From: Silene conica | Taxonomy: Eukaryota > Streptophyta > Magnoliopsida > Caryophyllales > Caryophyllaceae | Assembly (NCBI GenBank): GCA_029255685.2 | Contig: CM055312.2 | Location: 17,012,649 to 17,076,648, forward strand | Length of the DNA stretch: 64,000 nucleotides | Direction: 5' to 3' | Notes under the pieces: model-generated | The model's input: only the letters and a program-made list of their open reading frames with translations | The model's database searches: none | Told to the model about the DNA's origin: nothing | Program-made: the position numbers and the translations under genes | Shown: positions 32,929-44,141 of the stretch, in pieces | How positions within the stretch are numbered: the first letter of the stretch is position 1 | Layout of the letters: each line of letters begins with the position of its first letter

Positions 32929-33579
32929 GTTTCTACAAAATTTAGGGAAGGATGATAAGAATCCTACTTTGAGTAGTGTATATACACTCATTTAACACTT
33001 GTACCCTGCAACAACATAGTATGGTTGGCTCTACTAGCCATTCCAGTCAATCATGGTTATGCCTCTCCTACATCTAACCTCTTAGGTAGTTACAGCTTAT
33101 GATGCTTCCATTATCACCTTATTACACATATCATTATACTATATCTCTACCTAAGGGTTCAGGGATCATACAGCCGCATGCATGTCATCATATAATTCAT
33201 AATTCACAACTCATGTCATCCATATACTTAAAATTTCACTCAACCTTTCAAGTAATTCAGCATGCTAACATCATCCATATTCTTCCAATGCACATAACTT
33301 ACCATATATCACATTATTACTTACCTCATTCTTCTCCTGCAGAAATGTTAGTACAATATAGACAAGGTCTATTCCTTTATTTCATTACTACCCACTCTCT
33401 ACATCACTCAAGGGTTTCCAGGTTAGACTGATAGGGCAAGTGGCTTGGTTTGAGGGGGCCCCTAAATCACCCAACTCCTATGGGGCTCCTAACAGTTACT
33501 AGCACGTGATTCATTTTATTAGACTCTTTCTATGTTTATTATTATGCATTTGTTTTGTTTTTAAGCCTGAGGATCGTTC
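32929..33579 (-). other. Element D 5' untranslated leader
   Basis: About 650 bases between the primer site and the gag start. No gene is supportable. It would contain any packaging signal of the element RNA, but I see no definite structure. Confidence 0.6.
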
Positions 33580-33591
33580 GCTCCGATACCA
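33580..33591 (-). other. Primer-binding site of element D (tRNA-iMet type)
   Basis: - strand TGGTATCGGAGC, three bases inside the LTR, is complementary to the initiator tRNA-Met 3' end (TGGTATCAGAGC) with one mismatch. Confidence 0.85.
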
Positions 33592-33594
33592 CTT

Positions 33595-34661
33595 TGTAAC
33601 ACCCCCATTTATCTAGGATCCTAAACTAGGACTTCCCAAATAAATAAGATTGTTACCATCCTGAATAAACCAGGGTAGTAGATACTCAAAGAAAAAGAAG
33701 CGCAATACTTTAAATTTAAATGGTGATTAAATTTGTTTACATCTTGCCCAAAAATCCAAATACATAATGAATCATGACCAACTGAAAAAAAAGTCTGAAT
33801 GAAAGAACTAATGTGATCTACAAGCTAGGTAAGTTCAAAGTCTGCATCTCACATTCTTGCCCAAACTCCTAGCTCATCTGTCTCTTTCCTGTAGATTCTA
33901 CTCCTTATTACCGGATTATAGTAGGTGCACACGAATACACTGTCAACCTCGCGGTTGAGTAGGATAACTATCAAGGTACAATAATTAATCATGCAACAAA
34001 GTATTATATGCAAAAGTCATTCCACTCCCGAGCTCAATCACAACCCGAAACTCCAGCCCTGACTGATCCCTGGTAGAGTATCATCGACTGTCGACGAACA
34101 CCATCATAACAGCTGAAGGCACCAGGCCTGGTCCTGCAGAACCACCCTGGGCCTAAATCGAAACAATATCCACTCCAAACGTCCAATCAGTAACCAATGC
34201 ATATTCCATGCTCATGAATGTAACAATACTACCATTAAATCATGCCAAACATTATATTCATGTCACTTATGATTAACACCTTATAACATCCATTCATCAG
34301 AGAATCCATAAACAGTGATAAGTGTATCCTACCTGATTAAGCAAGCTCCGAGAATAATGTAATCAACATAGATCATAAATACTCCACTTCAAATTTGTTC
34401 CCTATGAATATTACTAAATATTAATTCTCTATTTAATATAAACATGTTCATAACTAACTATTTAGTAAACCCTTCAAATAAGCCTTTATAACATTTAATT
34501 AACTTACTAACTCATTATCGTTCCGTATGACAACTTTTAATTAAATAACTGAACATAGAAATATTAACAAATATCAATCATGAAATAATTGTTTAAAAAT
34601 AACAACTTTTAATAACAAGAAGAATATTACTACTACTAATAATAATAATATTACTATCAAA

Positions 34662-34735
<74 letters not shown>

Positions 34736-35921
34736 TCGACACAAACAACCCCCTACAACACAAACAGACCCTTCGACACAAACATCCACTGACAACCTCC
34801 CAGCACAACCTCATCGACCAACCTCTGCCGCCTGAACACCACGACTCCACGGTGGCTACCACTACTACACCACGACGCACCCACTAACACTAACCATAGC
34901 CCCTGACTTTACCACACTAGCCTTCGACACTGGCAACAAACACCCTGGTCACAAACACAACCACGCTGCAACTGTGGTTGTCCTTCTCTGCAAACCCGAC
35001 TGCCACCACCAGTACCACTACCCAAACTACCACATGACACCAAGCTAGATACCTAACCCTCCCACGACTCCCTGATGGAATCCACCAGGCCTCGACACTA
35101 CCCAAAACACCCTGAAACAGCTGCCACAAACCTGCTCTACACATCCTATACACCCTCTGTTTATGCTTTAATTTTAACGCGTCTATCAAGCTGTCAGAAT
35201 AAGGTTTCCCAAACACCACGCACCACCCTACAACCACCAACATAATCTACCAACATCCTATTATTACCATCAACCATAGACTCGTTCTCATAAACAAACC
35301 AAAACAACAGTCGAAATAAACAATAAAAAACCAAACGGGAAACAAACAACCTTGCTATTGTCGACAATAAAGGTGGTTATCGTGACACCCACGGTGGTCC
35401 TATGGTGGTTTAACGGTGATAAACATGCTACGGGTACTACAAAGATTACCCACAACCATAAAACACTAAGTCGAAGGTCTGATAAGCGTGAGAAACAACG
35501 TGTTGAACTTACAGTTGCACAGGGATGAAGACAATGATGGTGATGGTTGTTCTTGATTCGTTTTATTTCTCTTTTGTTCTTCTCCAATCCCACGGAAGGC
35601 ACAAAAATAGGGTTTTGGTTTGGTTGATGTAGGATGGCAGATGAGGTTATGGAGGCAGATTATTATTATAGAGGAATACGGTTTTGTGATATTGATGGTT
35701 AGGCTTAGGGTTTTATGTTTGATTGAATAGGTTTTGCACTACATGAGTCCATAGCCCATCACGCACCAATTATAACCCGAGTCAACTTGTATCTCACTCG
35801 CTCTATCACGCATCTGGAGACACTTATATGTCTATATCGCGTTCTTAACCCGTAACTTAAAATTATCGATACATACAACTAATTATACTCGTTTATTTAT
35901 GTATAGAAAAACTCGGGTATT
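33595..35921 (-). repeat. Element D 5' LTR
   Basis: 2327 bp, + strand TGTAACACCCCC...CTCGGGTATT, aligned with 25293-28192. It lacks the LINE-like insertion and the final ACA. It includes an (AAT)n tract. Confidence 0.85.
34666..34732. repeat. (AAT)n microsatellite
   Basis: About 22 uninterrupted AAT/TAA units inside D's 5' LTR. The paired LTR has a short version that was the target of the LINE-like insertion. Confidence 0.95.
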
Positions 35922-36600
35922 CTCAAAGTCAAATTTGTTATTACATTATTCGAAGAAGAAGTTAAATTAAACACCGCAGTGACAAACAAAGTCGATTTCT
36001 TGAGCGGCTCGGAGCTAGCCAAGTGTATAAACATTTCTTTTCTCTTCTTAATTACTTGAGCTTCAGATGAGTACCTGCGACAAGATACACTTACACCATG
36101 AAGACGTAGAAATTTATGGAAGAAAAAGATCTACTTGATGAGCTAGAAGGCAAATTATGTCTTTAAGACTCATCCCCTTAACTATAATCCTTCTTAGGTG
36201 TGATTATTCTCCTTTTCCTTTCTTTTCAAATGATGATGACAAGGCTACCTACAAAACCAAGGTGTACTAGGGTAGCACATGAACTTATCAGGCGAAAAAG
36301 AAAAACGTCTTATATTTTTCCGGTGGTTTGTTTTTTCTGGCTTAATTTCAACTATCACTAGCCTAGTTGAGTTTAGTTTAGGTCAGCTTATTTCAGATTT
36401 GTTAATCTCTACAAATTTTGATTGAGTTCAGTTTCATTCAGCTCACTCAAGCTCAGTTCCATTTAATTCAGCTTAATTTAGTCTTATTTAACAGCTCTAT
36501 TTACCCCAAAAGACAAGAGCTTAATAAAAGAAACTACGCATAGGAGAATCCATGACCTATAACGATATGCTAAAGGCTTAACTTATAATCGTAATACATA
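35922..36600. other. Unassigned intergenic DNA
   Basis: No gene recognised. 36340-36490 is a degenerate series of CAGCTCAGTT / TTCAGCTTAATTTAG-like motifs, possibly an old tandem repeat. A short open stretch around 35980 (NKVDFLSGSELAKC) could be an exon relic, but I cannot place it. Confidence 0.4.
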
Positions 36601-36920
36601 ACTCGATATATTTGGTTGTATTAGAATTTCTTTCCCAGTCATTTCATTTGGAACAAAATTACTATTCTCTCTCCGAGAATTCCTCCTCCTGAGAGTTTTT
36701 TCTTAGGTTTAAGGTTTTCTAACTGCCTTTTCACCTTCCTCGACCTCTTTCGCCTAAGTCCCCCACCATCTCCTCCTATGGCTGCCAAACTTCTTATATA
36801 GCCTTCCTAAGTTGTCCTCCATGCATCTCAGAGCTTTGACACCTCTCCTTTCCATATATTTGCACCATCTATAAGAATACTAAATACTTGTTTTTTCCAT
36901 CGCTATCCGTTAATCCAAAC

Positions 36921-36923
<3 letters not shown>

Positions 36924-36979
<56 letters not shown>
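36924..36979. repeat. (TC)n microsatellite
   Basis: About 28 TC/CT units in the leader region before the LINE ORF1. Confidence 0.95.
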
Positions 36980-36980
<1 letters not shown>

Positions 36981-37020
36981 TCTCTTTTGCTTAAACTTCT
37001 CCCTTTCCTTCTTTAATATT

Positions 37021-38325
37021 ATGGTTTCATCTTTCGCTTCTGCTCCTTGTAGAGATGAGGTATGTCTTAAAATACCGCTTTATTTATGCGTCGACTTATT
37101 CGATGTGGATTTTTCACAAGCTTTCTCGGGTAAGATTATTGACCAACGCTATATAGAGGTGGATCGCATCTATGATGTATCTTTGCGCATTGGAAACTAA
37201 ATGGTTCCGTCCGTCCCTTAAAGCCTTATTATATTTTTGAGTTCTCATCACTATTGGATTTAGCCTTATTCCTTCAGCGCCATTTGGTTAATATTGATGA
37301 AAGTCTCTTTGTTTTCCTGCTAGTTACCCCAAAACCGTTCTTGATAATCTTATTTTCCATATTGTGCCGATGTAGATACGTGTTAAGCACCTTCTAATCC
37401 CTCACATGAATACCTCGGTGGCTGCTTTTCTTATATCCCATGTTGAGAATATCTGTGAAGATGAGTCCTTCCCCTCGGTGATTCCTTCTCGGAATTTTGT
37501 TCGGTTCTGGGTCTGGGTCTGGGTTGACCTCTCCAAACTTCTTTTACCTGGTTGTTATTTGGCTCTTAATGACCTAGATCATCATTGGGTTAGTTTATCT
37601 TATGAAGGTGTTTTAGATTTTTCAAGACATATGAACAGGTGGGCCACTGTGTCTCATTCTATCCCTCTGGCAAGGTTCATGGTACAAGAGGTATTCGTGC
37701 TCGGTTAGATGAATTGATCCATTATAGACCGATGGACAAGAGGAAGTGATTCGCCTTAAATATATTTACTCAAATCATCTGGTGAGTTAACTACAACCTT
37801 CTCCGACTTTTCATAAGGCTACTCCAGACGAAGATCTTGATGCCTCCCTCAATCTAGGACTTGAAGAACCACCCACTTCTCCTCAAGATGTTGTTGCAAA
37901 CAGTCTTTTTCATAAATCTATGGTTGCTTCTAAAGGGAACTTTTATTCTGTTATTGATTCTTCTGGCGGGAGCGTAAAATTTGTCTTAAAACCAAAGGTA
38001 GGAGTTGGGTTTAATCGTCCTAAATTCAAGTGCTCAAACCGTTGTACTTTCTTCGATTTATCTATTGAATAACCTCATTTACCTACCTTGTCACACATTT
38101 TGATGGTTTTCCTAGTTTTGCGCCTTTCAGATACTTTGTCCGTCGTTCTTCTTCTAGTAATTTATCAAAGTTTCGGGCTTTGGCAAAGCGAGAGTTATGT
38201 TCTTTTGATTATGAGCTTTCCGCCTACAGTTCTTCTAAAAGGCGTCGCCTTAATCAAAGTTTCTTATTTCTGTTTTTGGCTTAGTGGCCTCTAATATCTT
38301 TTACTCTCGATGTTTCCAAAGAAGA
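37021..38325 (+). pseudogene. LINE ORF1-like relic
   Basis: ATG at 37021 begins MVSSFASAPCRDEVCLKIPL. Fragments in changing frames follow: CYLALNDLDHHWVSLSYEGV, a Pro/Ser/Glu-rich part (DEDLDASLNLGLEEPPTSPQ) and a basic end (SSSSNLSKFRALAKRE, SSSKRRRLNQS). The assignment rests mainly on its position directly upstream of an ORF2 endonuclease; I do not recognise a classic RRM or zinc knuckle. ORF1 proteins bind LINE RNA. At least four frame breaks are present. Confidence 0.45.
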
Positions 38326-38382
38326 TTGTTTTTGATGTGGTTCAGGTCAGGTGGTGGACCTTAAATTGCCATATGGTTATCA

Positions 38383-39173
38383 GTGAAGATCTTTATTTGG
38401 AATTGTAGAGGGATATGCACAACGAATAATCCTATAATTCTGTTTCATTTTCGAGGCATCTTTCAATATCATCCGTCAATACTATTTTTACAAGTAGCGA
38501 AGGCCAATACTTCATCGGCAGCTTTAAAAACTTATCACCTGGGTCTAGCTAACTTTTGAGGTGTTGATTCGGTTGGTCGTAGTGGCGGCCTACTTTGCAA
38601 TGGGACGACGTGGTTGTAAATTTAACTATTAGCATAACAACTAAGGGCTTGTTTGGTTACCCATTAAAATCATGGGATGTTGAACTTCCTGGGAAGTGTA
38701 AAATCATGTTGTTGTTTGGTTGCCAATATCATGGGAAATAGAACTTCCCACATGAATTTACTTCCTCCATTATGTGGGAAGTTACTCACCAAGTTCCCCC
38801 TAGGTCAATAGAACTTCCCGCATGAATTAACTTCCCATATGCGAACCAAACACTTTTTGCGAATTCACATGAATTGGAAATTCATGTGATCTTGAAGTTC
38901 CCGGGAACTTTAATTCCCCTATGTCAACCAAACAAGCCCTAATTGTATACTATGTAATCTTATTTTTTCTGTCCAACCATGTAATTCATATAATATGTAT
39001 ATAATTTTTATCTACGGGGAACCAAGGCTTGAGTACCGCCTGGCTTTGTGGGAGCGTCTTACAACGCTTCTCTCTACTCTTACACCGTTACTAATTGTTG
39101 GTGACTTGAACCTTGTTGAGTACTTTTCAGATAAGTTAGATGGTGCTGATTCGATACTTGGATAAGGTGATTT
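38383..39173 (+). pseudogene. LINE ORF2 apurinic-like endonuclease, N-terminal part
   Basis: VKIFIWNCRGICTTNNP at 38383 is the conserved start of plant L1 ORF2 endonucleases (metal-binding Asn in the WNCRG motif). ILFLQVAKANT, GVDSVGRSGGLLC and, after the MITE, YGEPRLEYRLALWERL and LLIVGDLNLVEYFSDKLDG (the GDxN motif) follow. This domain nicks target DNA to start reverse transcription. The reading ends at GDF where Copia F is inserted. Stops occur at about 38570 and 38620. Confidence 0.72.
38645..38939. mobile_element. Tourist-like MITE (PIF/Harbinger)
   Basis: 295 bp with inverted ends GGGCTTGTTTGGTTACCC and the complement of GGGCTTGTTTGGTTGACATAG, flanked by a perfect TAA duplication (38642-38644 and 38940-38942). 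Internal repeats around GGGAAGTTCATGTG/AACTTCCC make it largely self-complementary. No ORF. Inserted in the LINE endonuclease. Confidence 0.9.
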
Positions 39174-39244
39174 TGTTGGAGCATGTATCCTCCACAGTTA
39201 GTGCGACTACAATCTAAATCTCTTACAGGATCACAAAGGGATAC
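39174..39244 (+). repeat. Element F 5' LTR, first 71 bases
   Basis: TGTTGGAGC..CCACAGTTAG..CTAAATCTCTTACAGGATCACAA aligns with the LTR at 44450-44520. The continuation is at 52097. Confidence 0.75.
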
Positions 39245-39928
39245 TATTTTAGCAGGAATTTGCACGGTGAATGCTTCCTTACCAAGAATAATTTTGCAAC
39301 ATGGTATCTAGTTCTGATTAACAAAAAAGGACATGAATTAACGAATATGCAAAACTTAGAACAAGGATGAACACAATTGATTTTGTGTGTGGAAAAAAAC
39401 CCTAGAAGTTGGGTAAAAAACAACGGGTACCAAACCGGGAACGATTTTGACTAATAAATAAAGATTGAAAATTTGTGGTCCAATTGTCTAAGATAAGCTA
39501 ATAACTTTATGTATTTTTTCTCTATTCTTTTTTTTCGTCTCTCTCCTTCCTGCCTCTCATCTTTATATATAGCAGCCCTAGTCGTTGGCCTTCCTCCATC
39601 CACACGCTCCCATGAAAGTAAGAACCGTTGCTACTTTTTTGCTTTGATTGTTTCTCCACCGTCTTCCCTCTAAACGGCTATTATCTTGACCTAATTATTA
39701 TGCTTCGCAATATGATTGTCTTTTATGGGCTTTAATCTGCCTTATGGACTATTAGTAATCAGCTTTTGCCGTTCCTGTACTGCTACTGCTTCATTCATGG
39801 TTCTTTCTCCTTAAAGACATTCATGTCCTGGTGCTCCTTTGGGCTTTCCTGCTCGACGCTTGTCCCTTGGTTTGGCTGAACTTGTTTGGTATATTTCCTG
39901 GTCGAGCGGGAAATATCTTGGCTCAACA
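39245..39928 (-). repeat. Element E 3' LTR
   Basis: 684 bp. On the - strand it starts TGTTGAGCCAAGATATTTCC at 39928. The other copy is 51412-52091. The inner ends share TATTT(A/T)AGCAGG and do not finish in the usual CA. Confidence 0.82.
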
Positions 39929-40269
39929 ATTGCCCCTTGTCACCTTATTCATATTGGGTCTGGCCAGGAACTAGGTGACAACCCTAGAAATATTAAAAAG
40001 ATTCTGTGTGTTTTACTTAGGGGGCAAGGCAAGATTTCAAAAAATTTAATATTTTGTTTTGAATTATGGGTGGTTGAGGTGTTGCATCATCATTACAATT
40101 CTACCACTTGCAGGACTCTTCATCTACTCTACCTCCTTAAAAATACTGCTCCAGTCTTCCATTTGGGTTTCATCTTTAATTTTTTCTTGTTGTTCTGATT
40201 TCTCTCTCTATTCAAATTTCAAAAGATCTTCTATCGAAAATTCTTCTTCAAAAATTTATAAATCATCAT
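39929..40269. other. Element E polypurine tract and 3' region
   Basis: - strand GACAAGGGGCAAT (39929-39941) precedes the LTR start TGTTGAG. The remaining about 300 bases up to the antisense ORF are probably its promoter and leader; no gene is seen. Confidence 0.6.
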
Positions 40270-42379
40270 GGCATGAAAGGGAACCAGGAGTGCTCTCGCA
40301 AAGCCGGCCCAACCCAACCAGCCCAGTCAGGAGATCGTTCGCCGTAGTCCTGGTTTGGATAATGAAGTTGTGGAGATCGATTCCTCAACCGAGTGTTTCT
40401 CCATATTGTATCGGGGTGTGGAATTCCGACCAATACCATCCTTGGCTTCTATCTACTGTGAACCCAACTATCTAAAACCAAAATATGACTTTATTTTCAA
40501 AGGAAAGGGTATTATTCCTTAGGATGCTGAGGTCTGGATACCTGAAAACAGTTCTATCAGGCCGCATTGGTTTGCTGAGGGTTGGTTATGCATATTTGAA
40601 TGGGCATTCAAAGCAGGATGCAAACTCCCCTTTATCTGTTGATGGCTACTACCGTTCAAGAGATCGGTGCTCCTCCTTACCAAATTATGTCGATGGTCTG
40701 GAAATTAATCCACTCTGTCGAGAACCTGTGTGCCAAGCATAATCCTACTCTGACCCTTGATGATATCAAGAGTCACCATCAACTTAAAAAACACTCTTCT
40801 AGGAGGTTTGACTTGCGGATTCGCTCCAAATAGGATTATTTGATTTTGAACTTGGATTCTAGGGAAGATAAAGGTTGGGAAAAGACGTATATGTTCATCA
40901 AGACTGATTCCATTGGTCCTTCTTTCTCTTATTACATTTTTCCTGCTCTTGATTCAGGTATTGTGTTCCTGCTCTCATCCAGGCATTTATATATATAAAG
41001 AGGATAGATAAATTTAATCATGTGTACTTACTTTGTTTTGTAGAGCTGGATTGGGTGTTTGAGCTGTCTGAGGAGAGTTCTGCCAAGGTAGCTGCATTCC
41101 TGGCAATTCCTGAGACGGAGCGGTACTAGCCTGAGAGTCTGGGTCAAGAACTCCTTCCTCGATTATGAAAGCTAAGTTGAACACCTTCTCTGCCCCTAGG
41201 CCCGCGACGAGGGAAAGAGCTACTAATGCTGGTAATCTGGTGTTTCCGATCAATGTGTTTGTTTGGCTGTATTTGCTAAATGTGTTTTTTGCTTTGTAGC
41301 CACCAAGTCATCCGTTAGGTTGTCAAGCTTGGGATGGGATGACTTGAAGGATAGGATATCGAAGATCTCTCAAGGGAAATCCAAGGGCAGTGGTGCCACG
41401 GGGAGCGATAGTAGTGCCCCTTTCATACTTCCCTTGGAGCCTAATCCGACTCCCTTCCCTGTCCCAGCTGACAGGCAGCCTGAATCGCCGGGAGTCAGGC
41501 TTGTGGCCAAAAGGAGGAGGGAGGACCCAAGTGATATAGGAGCTTCAGTTGCTTCTGCCCAAACTCATGGGGAGACTAGCAAGGTTACAGAGGTAAGGAG
41601 TAGTGCTGAGTTCCTCAAAGAGGCTAGGAATGAGATTCATTCATTCGCTTCCGAGATGGATGACCAGCTGATTTGGCAAAATACCGAAGATTCCTCTACC
41701 CGTGTTGTTGCTTCCCTGCTTGCTACCAAGCGTAATGCAATTTCCCAAATTGTTTGGCTGAAGAGGTAATCGCCTGTGTTGTCATTCATGTTCACTACCT
41801 ATTTTCGTGCGGATTACTTATTCGTTCTTCCGTGCTTTTAGAATGTTGTTGGAGGTATAACCAGTGCTTGTCAACTAAGGTCTGCAAATGCTAGGATTGG
41901 GATTTGTAGAGGGTAAAGGCGAAGTTTTCTCAATTGAAGGGTGATTTCGATGTGGCTAAGGCAAGGTTGGTCCTATCAGAGTCTAAGCTGGGCTCTGCCA
42001 GAGAAGCTGCTAAGGAAGCACAACGGGAGTCAACCAGCTTGAGGAAGGAGTTAAAGTTTGAAAAGCAGGCTATGCAGGATTTGCTAAGGAAGAATGATGA
42101 ATTGGATGCGGAGCGGGATTCTATCCAGGGTAGGTTTAAAGATGCGGCCATTTACTTTTTTGGTAAGGGTCGAATTGATGCGATGAGGGAGCCTGTGAGA
42201 CTAGAGCAAGTTGGGACCCTGACTAGGATTTAGAGAATCTTGATGCAAAGTATCCGGAGTTGGCCAACCTTAATGTCGGGGATGAGGTTGATTCTCCAGA
42301 GAAAAGGAGCGAGAGTGAAGAAGCTGGTGAAGAGGCTGCGAAGATGGAGGAGGATGATAGTTCTGCCACTACCTCTTGA
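40270..42379 (+). pseudogene. Antisense ORF (aORF) of element E, gypsy-type transposon domain plus coiled coil
   Basis: Runs opposite to gag-pol. The first part reads NQPSQEIVRRSPGLDNEVVE, a putative-gypsy-type-transposon-like region (FEWAFKAGCKLP, QIMSMVWKLIHSVENLC) and DKGWEKTYMFIKTDS. Three GT..AG introns fit the reading: 40958-41043, 41232-41299 and 41766-41909. The third exon holds a Pro/Ser-rich part (LVAKRRREDPSD); the last is a coiled coil (KARLVLSESKLGSAREAAKE, DLLRKNDELDAERDSI) with an acidic end (EEAAKMEEDDSSATTS) and stop at 42379. Function unknown. Frame breaks at about 40277, 40520, 41128 and 42230 make it a pseudogene. Confidence 0.7.
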
Positions 42380-42482
42380 GGCAGGATTTTGTTTTTGCTG
42401 TTTGTTGTTTGGTCGGTTTGCCTAGGAAGTTTTTCCTGTGAGGTAAAAAAGTAGGTTGGTAAATTTTTGGCCCATCCAGGGG

Positions 42483-42760
42483 CACTACTACAATTAAGCA
42501 CTTGGGCCACGACTAAATTCGTGGCGCAAGTACTAATTTCCCGTGGCTAAAGCTCTTTGTCACGGAAATACCTTCCGTGACCCAAGTGGCCGTGGCTAAC
42601 AGATAGCCACGGGAAAAACAAGAACGTGACTAAAATTATATTTTTAGCCACAGATTCTCACGTGGCTAATAATTCCCGTGACCAAAAATTAAATCTCGTG
42701 GCCAAAATAATTCCCGTGACCAACAAAAAAATAAAAAATAAATAAACAAAATGTAATATA
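42483..42760 (+). mobile_element. CACTA left terminus (fragment)
   Basis: Begins CACTACTACAATTAAGCAC at 42483, right after element E sequence, and is followed by dense subterminal motifs (CGTGGC, CCGTGAC, GCCACGG, at least ten copies by 42720). The matching right terminus was not found, so it is a fragment or its end is decayed. It differs from the Pack-CACTA at 11676. Confidence 0.6.
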
Positions 42761-42789
42761 TTATTTTTTACTTATCATGAAAATATTCC

Positions 42790-42950
42790 GTTGTCCACAA
42801 CGGTGTATAATCCCCTCGCCGCGGGCTCTCTCGCGAAGAGGTAAACGGTTTGCCAAAGAGTTGCTCCATTCCCATGGGTAGGAATCGAACCCCTGACCTC
42901 AGGGTTAAGGGATGAGGTGAGCAACCACCACACTACCAAACACATTTGGT
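42790..42950 (-). mobile_element. SINE-like, tRNA-derived body
   Basis: - strand reads TGGTGGTTGCTCACCTC (A-box-like, about 42914-42930) and GGTTCGATTCC (42881-42891, perfect RNA polymerase III B box), about 35 bases apart as in tRNA-derived SINEs. An unrelated body and an A/T-rich end follow towards 42760. No cloverleaf anticodon arm is convincing, so it is not a tRNA gene. Confidence 0.5.
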
Positions 42951-42999
42951 TACATATGGAATTTTGTCAAGCTTTAATCCTTGCTTGGTTAGTTATCTC

Positions 43000-44110
43000 A
43001 ACTCGTTACTTACAATCACAAGTGATTCACTTTTGCGAATCGTATATTCTCCCAGGTGGTCACTCATCTCAAGACTACTCTCACCTGAGCACGCTTAACT
43101 ATGGAGTTCTTATGATGAGTTACCGAAAATGAAACTTAAGCTTGTTGATATAGTTAACACTTTGAAACCTTTTAAAATTATATTCCTTTTTTTCTAAATT
43201 ACCTTCACTATTATTTTTGCGAAAAAATATTAAATGATTTACATATTTTTGGGAAAAAAAAATTAATTTTCTCAGATTACTCGAGTTTTCAATGTTAACC
43301 TCCCGACTAATGATGCTCGGGTCATTTTTTGCCCGAGTCAACAAAACCAATTTCTCCAAACTATTTAATCACATTTTCCTTATATTTTTTTCCCTAATAC
43401 ATTTTTTTATTTTTTTTCATTTGTCGGCATTTTTATTTTATTTTTCTTTTATCCATTTTTTCATATATTTTTCCACACAAATATTATTTGTAAGATCGTC
43501 ATATTTGTAACGAAAAAAGTTTAATCACTTTTTACTAAATAATGATCACTTTTGAATAATGATTACATATGGGTATCAATGACCGAGTTTTATTACTAAA
43601 ATAAATGACCAAGACATTATTAACTCGAAAATAATCAGTTTTGCCATAAAACACAGAAAATATCGTATAAATTTTTGTTTTCTCTAAATTGATTTCTTTT
43701 CATTATTCTTGATATTTCTTTTTGTCAACAAAATTTCACATTATTTACACATGTAAATTTATTATTTTAATTTCCATTTTACTTTTCGGTGTGATACGCT
43801 CATTTTCAATAATTAAAATGTTTTTCTATATTGATTTCTTTATATCGGTTATTTTATCAATATGTTTTTTTTTCCATTTTATTCAATGATTTTTGGAAAT
43901 CATTTTGAATTTAATTTTTTAGACTACTTTTTTTTTATTTAATCATATTTTAAATCTAATTGTCTTTTCTTTTTTTCTCCTTAAAAACTTCCCCAATTTT
44001 TTTCCAATTTAACATCTCGAATTCAAGTTCTTGTAGAAATATTTTACAAATAAAGTTGTAAATCAATTTTCTAATGAAAAGCTTATTTGACAATATATTA
44101 GTTGAGGGAA
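43000..44110. other. AT-rich unassigned insert DNA within E
   Basis: T-rich and A-rich runs, short degenerate ORFs, no recognisable protein. It lies between the SINE-like unit and a Copia fragment, so its parent element is unclear. Confidence 0.4.
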
Positions 44111-44141
44111 ATATCCAAACCCTTATCATGATTTTATCATT

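Larger units (their letters stand above)
25293..35921 (-). mobile_element. Element D: Ty3 chromovirus (Tekay/Del-like)
   Basis: Two long direct repeats (25293-28192 and 33595-35921) flank a - strand gag-protease-RT-RNase H-integrase-chromodomain set with a tRNA-iMet-type primer site. Domain order, chromodomain and very long LTRs fit the Tekay/Del chromoviruses. The 5' LTR lacks its first three bases (GGTATT instead of GGTATTACA at the outer end) and no target duplication is visible, so the right border was eroded. All genes are frameshifted or stopped. Confidence 0.87.
36600..39173 (+). mobile_element. Element H: L1-type LINE, 5' part, interrupted
   Basis: C/T-rich leader, ORF1-like relic (37021 to about 38325) and the start of an ORF2 endonuclease (38383 on), interrupted by a Tourist MITE and then cut off at 39174 by Copia element F. 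The remainder should lie beyond the right window edge if it survives. The 5' border is approximate. Confidence 0.65.

Noticed and set aside
34574..34880. Ile- or Tyr-rich - strand frames
   Set aside because: Translations of the (AAT)n microsatellite.
35922..36160. Short open stretches right of D as host gene exons
   Set aside because: I could not match them to a family and splice context is weak, so they are only mentioned as unassigned DNA.
37406..37708. A 100-residue + strand frame as an independent host gene
   Set aside because: It lies in the frame-broken ORF1 region of a LINE, followed directly by the LINE endonuclease, and has no intact surroundings.
41263..41769. The 168-residue frame as a host gene
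   Set aside because: It is the third exon of the antisense ORF of element E, inside the E LTRs.
42881..42945. A tRNA gene on the - strand
   Set aside because: A and B boxes are present, but acceptor-stem pairing and a convincing anticodon arm are absent; a SINE-like head is more likely.
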